A stretch of DNA of 28,424 nt from an uncultured Collinsella sp. (lineage in GTDB: Bacteria; Actinomycetota; Coriobacteriia; Coriobacteriales; Coriobacteriaceae): positions 1 through 28,424 of the forward strand of contig CAKUEU010000018.1 of the NCBI GenBank assembly GCA_934646865.1. The letters are read 5' to 3'. The position numbers and the translations under genes are program-made. The notes beneath the pieces are model-generated. The model made no database searches. It had not been told where the DNA came from and worked only from the letters and a program-made list of their open reading frames with translations. Below are positions 23,774 through 28,424 of the stretch, piece after piece. Every line of letters begins with the position of its first letter. Position 1 is the first letter of the stretch.

Positions 23774-24460
23774 ATGGCCGTTGATCCTTTGATTCAGTCT
23801 CTGAAGGGCAAGCTCGTCGTGAGCGTTCAGGCGTATATGGGCGAGCCGCTTCGTACGCCCGAGACCATGGCTCAAATGTCTCGCGCTTGCGAGCTTGGCG
23901 GTGCCGCCGCCATTCGCTGTCAGGGCCTTGCCGACATTGCCGCCATTAAGGGTCGCTGTGAGATCCCCGTCATCGGCCTGTGGAAGGATGGACACGAGGG
24001 CGTTTACATCACGCCGACCCTGCGCCATGCTCGCGCCTGCGTTGCCGCGGGTGCCGATATCGTGGCGATCGACGCCACCGATCGTCCGCGTCCCGATGGC
24101 AAGACCGTCGAGGACACCTTCCGTCCGCTGCACGAGGAGGGTGTGCTCCTGATGGCGGATTGTGCCACCATCGAGGACATTCGCCGTGCGGTTGATATGG
24201 GCTTCGACCTTGTATCAACCACGCTTTCTCATGGTGTCGCCGCCATCGACTGCACCATGGCCGATGGCCCCGATCTGCCGCTCCTGCGTCAGGCGACCGA
24301 GGAATTCCCCGGTCTTCCCATCATCTGCGAGGGTCGCGTGCACACGCCCGAGGAGGCTCGCGCCGCGATCGATGCTGGCGCCTGGGCCGTTGTCGTCGGC
24401 ACCGCCATCACGCACCCCACGAGTATTACGAGTTGGTTCAAGGCTGCGCTTGAGGCGTAA
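23774..24460 (+). CDS. nanE: N-acetylmannosamine-6-phosphate 2-epimerase
   Basis: A 228-residue TIM-barrel epimerase, the usual NanE length, converting ManNAc-6-P to GlcNAc-6-P. Visible family marks: VSVQAYMGEPL at the N-terminus, AAIRCQG (the position of the usual GARIEG-like loop), GLWKD with the likely catalytic lysine, DATDRPRPDG with the acid, and CEGRVHTPEEA followed by VVVGTAIT for phosphate binding. The ATG at 23774 has AAAGG 11 nt upstream; a frame extending to 23699 runs through the hairpin element and is rejected. It is the last gene of the cassette; its product would feed NagA and NagB, which are not in this window. Confidence 0.92.
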   Translation: MAVDPLIQSLKGKLVVSVQAYMGEPLRTPETMAQMSRACELGGAAAIRCQGLADIAAIKGRCEIPVIGLWKDGHEGVYITPTLRHARACVAAGADIVAIDATDRPRPDGKTVEDTFRPLHEEGVLLMADCATIEDIRRAVDMGFDLVSTTLSHGVAAIDCTMADGPDLPLLRQATEEFPGLPIICEGRVHTPEEARAAIDAGAWAVVVGTAITHPTSITSWFKAALEA

Positions 24461-24487
24461 GACAGGCCTCGTATCCGCTCGGGGCGG

Positions 24488-24493
24488 TATACT
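24488..24493 (+). promoter_or_regulatory. Possible -10 box of rapZ-whiA unit
   Basis: TATACT matches the -10 consensus at five of six positions and lies 28 nt behind nanE, before the terminator hairpin. No good -35 is seen. If used, the terminator at 24512 would lie in the rapZ leader. Confidence 0.28.
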
Positions 24494-24511
24494 CAATATA
24501 GGCAATTGACC

Positions 24512-24549
24512 GCGCGGGATCCGGGTTGCTGGGTCCCGCGCTTGTTTTT
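24512..24549 (+). terminator. Intrinsic terminator after nanE
   Basis: GCGCGGGATCC (24512-24522) pairs with GGGTCCCGCGC (24531-24541; 11 bp, one wobble), followed by TTGTTTTT. It ends the cassette and is only 12 nt from the rapZ ATG, right next to its GGGAGG ribosome site. Confidence 0.82.
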
Positions 24550-24561
24550 GGGAGGCAGCAC

Positions 24562-25482
24562 ATGCAAAAGGGAGATGCCATGGATGCGGCGGAGCGCTCG
24601 GAGCGCATCCCCGATATCGTCATCATCACCGGAATGTCCGGATCGGGCCGCACACAGGCCATGCACGTGTTCGAGGACATGGGCTATTTTTGCATTGATA
24701 ACCTACCTCCACGTCTCATCGCCCAGCTCGCCGAGCTCGTCGGCATCAATACGGGCGTGGGCAGGCATCTCGCCGTCACCTGCGATTTGCGTAGCCAGGG
24801 ACTGTTTGACGAGTTGCTCGATGCGGTCGCCGCGCTCGAAGAGCGCGAGATGAGCTGCGACATCGTGTTCCTGGAGGCTTCTGACGAGGTGCTGATTCGT
24901 CGCTACAGCGAAAATCGCCGCCGTCACCCCATTGCCAAGCCGGGGGAGACTACGGCCGATGCCATTCAGCGCGAGCGCCTTCAGCTGCAGGGCGTGCGCG
25001 ATCGAGCCGATATGATTATCGACACGAGCCGTCTGCGCACCTCTGCGCTGCGCAACAAGCTACGTATGGCATTTTCCGAACTGTCCGACCAACAGCTCAT
25101 GGACGTCCATGTGTTCTCGTTTGGCTTTAAGCACGGCATGCCCGTCGAGGCGGACATTATGATCGACGTCCGCTTCCTGCCCAATCCGTTCTACGATCCC
25201 GAGATGCGCACGATGACCGGTCTCGATAAAAAGGTCTCCGATTTTGTTCTGGACCATCCCAAGACGCAGGAGTTTTGGAAGGCTTGGACACAGCTGCTCG
25301 ATACAGTGATGCCGGGCTATATCGCGGAGGGTAAACCGCAGCTTTCTATCGCCATCGGCTGCACGGGCGGTCAACACCGCAGCGTTGCCATCGCCGAGGC
25401 CACGGCACGTTATTTGGAAGGCGCCCAGTATCACGTGAGCATTTCCCATCGCGACCTGTCGCGCGCCAACACGAAAGCATAG
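24562..25482 (+). CDS. rapZ: RapZ/YvcJ-family nucleotide-binding RNase adapter
   Basis: A 306-residue protein of the RapZ/YvcJ family. The N-terminal P-loop domain has GMSGSGRT (near 25-32), with Arg in place of the Walker lysine, a variant common in actinobacterial members. DMGYFCIDNLPP follows. The C-terminal domain ends with the family signature GCTGGQHRSVAIAE and an HRD segment. In E. coli RapZ guides RNase E to the GlmZ sRNA to control amino-sugar synthesis; in Gram-positives the role is less defined. The ATG at 24562 has GGGAGG 5 nt upstream; ATG at 24580, with AGGGAG, is an equally placed alternative (300 residues). It is 6 nt from whiA; the yvcK gene usually between them is missing. 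Confidence 0.92.
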   Translation: MQKGDAMDAAERSERIPDIVIITGMSGSGRTQAMHVFEDMGYFCIDNLPPRLIAQLAELVGINTGVGRHLAVTCDLRSQGLFDELLDAVAALEEREMSCDIVFLEASDEVLIRRYSENRRRHPIAKPGETTADAIQRERLQLQGVRDRADMIIDTSRLRTSALRNKLRMAFSELSDQQLMDVHVFSFGFKHGMPVEADIMIDVRFLPNPFYDPEMRTMTGLDKKVSDFVLDHPKTQEFWKAWTQLLDTVMPGYIAEGKPQLSIAIGCTGGQHRSVAIAEATARYLEGAQYHVSISHRDLSRANTKA

Positions 25483-25488
25483 GCCTGC

Positions 25489-26418
25489 ATGTCGTTTACC
25501 GCCGAGGTGCGTGACGAGCTCGCGCGCTGCGAACCCGAATGTGAATACTGCGATTTGTCGACGCTTGCCGCCCTGACGCGTGTGAGCGGTACACTTTCGC
25601 TGGCCGGCTCCGGGCGGTATCGTTTGACGGTCGCGACCGAGACGGGTGCCGTCGCGCGCACGATGATCACACTGACGCATCGCATCCTTAAGCTCAAAAC
25701 GGAATTCACCGTTCGAAAATCGGTCTTGCATAAGGTCCGTAACTATCTCATTACCCTGCCCGATCAACCCGACCTGGACAAGGCTCTGGTGCTGCTGGGC
25801 ATTCTCGACCGCAGGGGAGGACTCGTCGCCGGTGTTCCCCGGCACATCGTTGCCCGTCCCTGCTGCAGGCTTGCCTACATCCGCGGCGCGCTCATCGCCG
25901 GCGGTTTCGTGGCCGATCCCCGCGGCGACTTTCATTTGGAGATCGCGGTGCAGGGCGAGCAGTATGCCCGGGGACTTTGCGATCTATTGGAGCAGATTGG
26001 GGCCCATGCGCGCGTCAACGCACGGCGCGGGTCCTATGCCGTGTACATTAAGAGCGCCGAGGAGATCGAGCATCTCCTAAAGCTGGTCGGAGCCAAGCGC
26101 AGTGTTGCCGAGATCGAGGAAGCGCGCGCGGTCAAATTGGTTAAGAACGACGTAAACCGTCGCGTGAATGCCGAGCTGGCCAATCAGACCAGAAGTGCGG
26201 GCGCTGCCCAGCATCAGCTTGCGTTGATAGATGAGCTCGAACAGCGGGGTTTGCGCGACACACTTCCGGACGCCTTGTCGGTCTTTTGCGACCTGCGCGA
26301 GCGCTATCCCGATCTGTCACTGCGCGATTTGGGGGAGATGGCTGACCCTCCCTTGTCGAAGTCGGCCCTCTACCATCGAGTTTTGAGGCTTGAAAAGCTC
26401 ATTGAAGCAAACAGGTAG
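25489..26418 (+). CDS. whiA: WhiA-family DNA-binding regulator
   Basis: A 309-residue WhiA protein. The N-terminal half is a degenerate LAGLIDADG homing-endonuclease fold; the stretch RLAYIRGALIAGGFVADP (about 127-144) is the family mark of its second repeat. A C-terminal helix-turn-helix follows (about 255-305, with DLSLRDLGEMADPPLSKSALYHR). WhiA controls sporulation-division genes in Streptomyces and affects division and chromosome segregation in non-sporing Gram-positives. The ATG follows the rapZ TAG by 6 nt and has only a weak ribosome site, pointing to coupling. Behind it lies a 193-nt AT-rich gap before gap. Confidence 0.93.
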   Translation: MSFTAEVRDELARCEPECEYCDLSTLAALTRVSGTLSLAGSGRYRLTVATETGAVARTMITLTHRILKLKTEFTVRKSVLHKVRNYLITLPDQPDLDKALVLLGILDRRGGLVAGVPRHIVARPCCRLAYIRGALIAGGFVADPRGDFHLEIAVQGEQYARGLCDLLEQIGAHARVNARRGSYAVYIKSAEEIEHLLKLVGAKRSVAEIEEARAVKLVKNDVNRRVNAELANQTRSAGAAQHQLALIDELEQRGLRDTLPDALSVFCDLRERYPDLSLRDLGEMADPPLSKSALYHRVLRLEKLIEANR

Positions 26419-26463
26419 TTTAAAGTATCGACTTATATACGGATTTAGCTGCTATTTTATTCT

Positions 26464-26477
26464 TTAAAACGTTTTAA
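26464..26477. promoter_or_regulatory. Perfect 14-bp palindrome, LacI/CcpA-like operator
   Basis: TTAAAACGTTTTAA with a central CG is typical of LacI/CcpA-family sites and lies 148 nt before the gap ATG and about 57 bp upstream of its -10 candidate. Its core TAAAACGTTT recurs at 13758 before the sialic acid cassette. Confidence 0.45.
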
Positions 26478-26493
26478 CGTAAATTTGATTTTC

Positions 26494-26517
26494 AATTTCG
26501 AGCATTCTCGTGAAATT
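26494..26517. repeat. Imperfect inverted repeat upstream of gap
   Basis: AATTTCGAG (26494-26502), CATT, then CTCG-TG-AAATT (26507-26517): complementary arms with a 2-nt bulge. It overlaps the -35 candidate of gap and may be an operator, or a weak whiA terminator. Confidence 0.35.
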
Positions 26518-26539
26518 CAAGTCAAAAAAAAGGTATATT
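26510..26539 (+). promoter_or_regulatory. Candidate promoter of gap
   Basis: -35 GTGAAA (26510-26515), an 18-bp spacer containing an A8 tract, and -10 TATATT (26534-26539). Transcription would begin about 26546, giving a leader of about 66 nt before ATG 26612. The A tract may raise promoter strength. Confidence 0.5.
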
Positions 26540-26611
26540 AGGCGAGTGGTTAGTTTGTGGGCCTCAACGGCGGGCGCTGTAGCTTGCGGGGGCCTTACGA
26601 AAGGAGACACA

Positions 26612-27637
26612 ATGGCAGTAAAGGTTGCTATTAACGGCTTCGGTCGCATCGGTCGTCTGGCTTTCCGTCAGATGTTCGGTCATGAGGGCTCCGAGATCGT
26701 CGCTATCAACGACCTCACCTCTCCCGATATGCTCGCTTACCTGCTGAAGTACGACTCCACGCAGGGCAACTACGCTCGCGATCACGAGGTCGTTGCTGGC
26801 GAGGATTCCATCACCGTTGACGGCAAGGAGATCAAGATCTACAAGGAGGCCGACGCCAACAACCTGCCTTGGGGCGACCTCGACGTCGACGTCGTTCTCG
26901 AGTGCACCGGCTTCTACACCAGCAAGGCTAAGGCTCAGGCCCACATCAACGCTGGCGCCAAGAAGGTCGTCATCTCCGCTCCGGCCGGCAGCGATCTGCC
27001 CACCATCGTGTACAACGTCAACCATGAGACGCTGACCGCTGAGGACAACATCATCTCCGCTGCTTCCTGCACCACCAACTGCCTCGCCCCGATGGCCAAG
27101 GGTCTGAACGACTTCGCTCCCATCGTGTCCGGCATCATGACCACCATTCACGCCTGGACTGGCGACCAGATGCCGCTCGACGGCCCGCAGCGCAAGGGCA
27201 ACAAGCGTCGTAGCCGCGCCTGCGCCGTCAACATCGTCCCCAACACCACCGGTGCTGCCAAGGCTATCGGCCTGGTTCTCCCCGAGCTCAACGGTAAGCT
27301 CATCGGTGCCGCCCAGCGCGTCCCGACGCCGACCGGCTCCATCACCAACCTCTACGCTGTCGTTGACAAGAAGGTCACTGTCGACGAGGTCAACGCTGCT
27401 ATGAAGGCCTACGCTGCCACCATCTCCGAGACCTTCGGTTACAACGAGGACGACATCGTCTCCACCGACATCATCGGCGAGACCCACGGCTCCATCTTCG
27501 ACGCCACTCAGACCATGTGCTCTGACCTCGGCAACGGCCAGACCCTCGTTCAGGTCACCTCTTGGTACGACAACGAGAACTCCTACACCTCTCAGATGGT
27601 CCGCACCATCAAGTACTTCGAGAAGTTCGTTGCTTAA
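26612..27637 (+). CDS. gap: Glyceraldehyde-3-phosphate dehydrogenase, type I
   Basis: A 341-residue glycolytic enzyme oxidising and phosphorylating glyceraldehyde-3-phosphate with NAD. The N-terminal NGFGRIGR (8-15) is the Rossmann loop, and Asp34 (AINDL) indicates NAD rather than NADP use. The active site is ASCTTNC with Cys153, partnered by His180 ([10 protein letters not shown]). C-terminal WYDNENSY is standard. ATG 26612 has AAGGAG 5 nt upstream; an open frame to 26510 crosses the promoter and is rejected. Codon use is extremely biased (C-ending, AAG), as expected for a highly expressed gene. It has its own promoter candidate and a strong terminator behind it. Confidence 0.97.
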   Translation: MAVKVAINGFGRIGRLAFRQMFGHEGSEIVAINDLTSPDMLAYLLKYDSTQGNYARDHEVVAGEDSITVDGKEIKIYKEADANNLPWGDLDVDVVLECTGFYTSKAKAQAHINAGAKKVVISAPAGSDLPTIVYNVNHETLTAEDNIISAASCTTNCLAPMAKGLNDFAPIVSGIMTTIHAWTGDQMPLDGPQRKGNKRRSRACAVNIVPNTTGAAKAIGLVLPELNGKLIGAAQRVPTPTGSITNLYAVVDKKVTVDEVNAAMKAYAATISETFGYNEDDIVSTDIIGETHGSIFDATQTMCSDLGNGQTLVQVTSWYDNENSYTSQMVRTIKYFEKFVA

Positions 27638-27674
27638 TTTAGCTTTTAGCGAATAGCTCGTTGAGCGTCTAAAG

Positions 27675-27721
27675 AAGGGCGCGGCCTCATAGGGCTTACA
27701 CCCTAGGGTCGCGCCCTTTTT
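27675..27721 (+). terminator. Strong intrinsic terminator of gap
   Basis: AAGGGCGCG and CGCGCCCTT form the lower stem and ATAGGG/CCCTA the upper stem around a CTTACA loop, followed by a run of five T. It lies 38 nt behind gap and separates it from pgk, so pgk depends on read-through or on its own promoter. Confidence 0.88.
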
Positions 27722-27731
27722 ATAGGAAATC

Positions 27732-27754
27732 GTCTGCCGTAATGGGAGGCAGAC
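27732..27754 (+). other. Small hairpin in pgk leader
   Basis: GTCTGCC (27732-27738) and GGCAGAC (27748-27754) form a 7-bp stem with a 9-nt loop, 23 nt before the pgk ATG. Possible mRNA processing or stabilising element. Confidence 0.35.
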
Positions 27755-27777
27755 ACGTACGAAAGGTAGAAGCAAAC

Positions 27778-28424
27778 ATGGCCTTTACCAAGAAGACCGT
27801 CCGCGACATCGATGTCGACGGCAAGCGCGTTCTCGTCCGCGTTGACTTCAACGTGCCTATCAAGGATGGCGTCGTTGGCGACACCACCCGCATCAAGGCT
27901 GCCCTGCCCACCATCAACTACCTCGTTGAGCACAACGCTCGCGTCATCCTCATGAGCCACCTCGGCCGTCCCGAGGGCACCGGCTTCCAGCCTGAGCTCT
28001 CCCTTGAGCCTGTCGCCAAGAAGCTCGCTGAGCTCTCTGGTCTCGATGTTGCCTTTGTCGCCGACACCTACGGCGAGAAGGCTGCTGAGGCTGTTGCCGC
28101 CGTCGAGCCGGGCAAGGTCCTGGTTCTCGAGAACGTCCGTTTCGACAAGCGTGAGAAGAAGAACGATCCCGAGATCGCCAAGACCCTCGCTTCCTATGGT
28201 GACGTCTTCGTTCTCGATGCCTTCGGCACCGCTCACCGCGCCCAGGGTTCCGTCGTGGGCCCCGCCGCTTACCTGCCTGCCGTCGCCGGCTTCCTGCTCG
28301 AGAAGGAGGTCGACACGCTGACCGGCATCTTCGCCGATCCCGAGCGCCCCTTCGTCGCTATCGTCGGCGGTTCCAAGGTTTCCTCCAAGATCGGCGTTCT
28401 CGATCACCTTATCGACTCCGCTGA
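27778..28424 (+). CDS. pgk: Phosphoglycerate kinase, N-terminal part
   Basis: The first 215 codons of phosphoglycerate kinase, cut by the window edge; the frame is open to the last base. It transfers phosphate from 1,3-bisphosphoglycerate to ADP. Family marks: RVLVRVDFNVPIKDG at 17-31 (substrate-binding signature), RVILMSHLGRP, VLVLENVRFDKREKKN, DAFGTAHRAQGS and AIVGGSKVSSKIGVL. In the usual DAFGTAHRA place the residues are normal. ATG 27778 has GAAAGG about 11 nt upstream. Codon bias is as strong as in gap. It follows gap by 140 nt with a terminator between. The usual continuation would be tpi downstream. Confidence 0.95.
   Translation, partial: MAFTKKTVRDIDVDGKRVLVRVDFNVPIKDGVVGDTTRIKAALPTINYLVEHNARVILMSHLGRPEGTGFQPELSLEPVAKKLAELSGLDVAFVADTYGEKAAEAVAAVEPGKVLVLENVRFDKREKKNDPEIAKTLASYGDVFVLDAFGTAHRAQGSVVGPAAYLPAVAGFLLEKEVDTLTGIFADPERPFVAIVGGSKVSSKIGVLDHLIDSA

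Larger units (their letters stand above)
14031..24460 (+). other. Sialic acid uptake and catabolism gene cassette
   Basis: Nine same-strand genes: binding protein, permease, permease-ATPase fusion, ATPase, two AXE1-like proteins, then NanA, NanK and NanE. The set covers import and the steps from Neu5Ac to GlcNAc-6-P. Sialidase, NagA, NagB and a regulator are absent from the window. No integrase, IS or tRNA marks the borders. Confidence 0.8.

Noticed and set aside
26564..27775. A 403-codon minus-strand frame opposite gap
   Set aside because: It crosses the gap terminator and leader, and mirrors the biased codons of gap.
1..28424. tRNA, rRNA, insertion sequence, phage or CRISPR features
   Set aside because: I scanned the intergenic stretches for cloverleaf ends, repeat arrays and transposase motifs and saw none.

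Overview
The window looks like chromosomal DNA of a high-GC Gram-positive gut actinobacterium of the class Coriobacteriia, most likely Collinsella. This is an inference from gene content, codon style and gene order, because no rRNA or other marker is present. Nothing in the window looks phage- or plasmid-derived.

Layout. (1) 1-135 is the 3' end of an unidentified + strand gene. (2) 201-6325 holds four minus-strand genes: an LTA-synthase-type membrane phosphoglycerol transferase, then an Mrp/ApbC Fe-S carrier ATPase followed closely by two FAD-dependent oxidoreductases (HI0933/BaiN family and COG2509 family). (3) 6519-13665 holds + strand housekeeping genes: uvrA, then a compact ybaK-murJ-uvrC run whose genes abut. 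(4) 13666-14030 is a 365-bp regulatory region rich in palindromes. (5) 14031-24460 is a nine-gene sialic acid cassette: Tat-type lipoprotein binding protein, permease, fused permease-ATPase, ATPase, an AXE1-type esterase, an overlapping esterase paralogue that has lost its catalytic serine, N-acetylneuraminate lyase, ManNAc kinase and ManNAc-6-P epimerase. (6) 24562 to the end holds rapZ, whiA, gap and the first 215 codons of pgk.

How the genes work together. The cassette can import sialic acid (or a sialylated compound) through a peptide/nickel-class ABC transporter of SatABCD type. It may then remove O-acetyl groups with the AXE1 esterase, split Neu5Ac to ManNAc and pyruvate (NanA), phosphorylate ManNAc (NanK) and epimerise it to GlcNAc-6-P (NanE). 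NagA, NagB, a sialidase and a dedicated regulator are not in the window. Most loose junctions of the cassette carry strong hairpins, whereas the transporter and esterase genes are packed tightly, suggesting segment-by-segment control of mRNA abundance.

The most interesting points are the esterase/pseudo-esterase pair with an 8-nt overlap, the insertion of the cassette into the otherwise conserved uvrC-rapZ-whiA-gap-pgk backbone (with yvcK missing between rapZ and whiA), a shared LacI/CcpA-like palindrome core upstream of both the cassette and gap, and two very long intra-operon hairpins flanking nanK.
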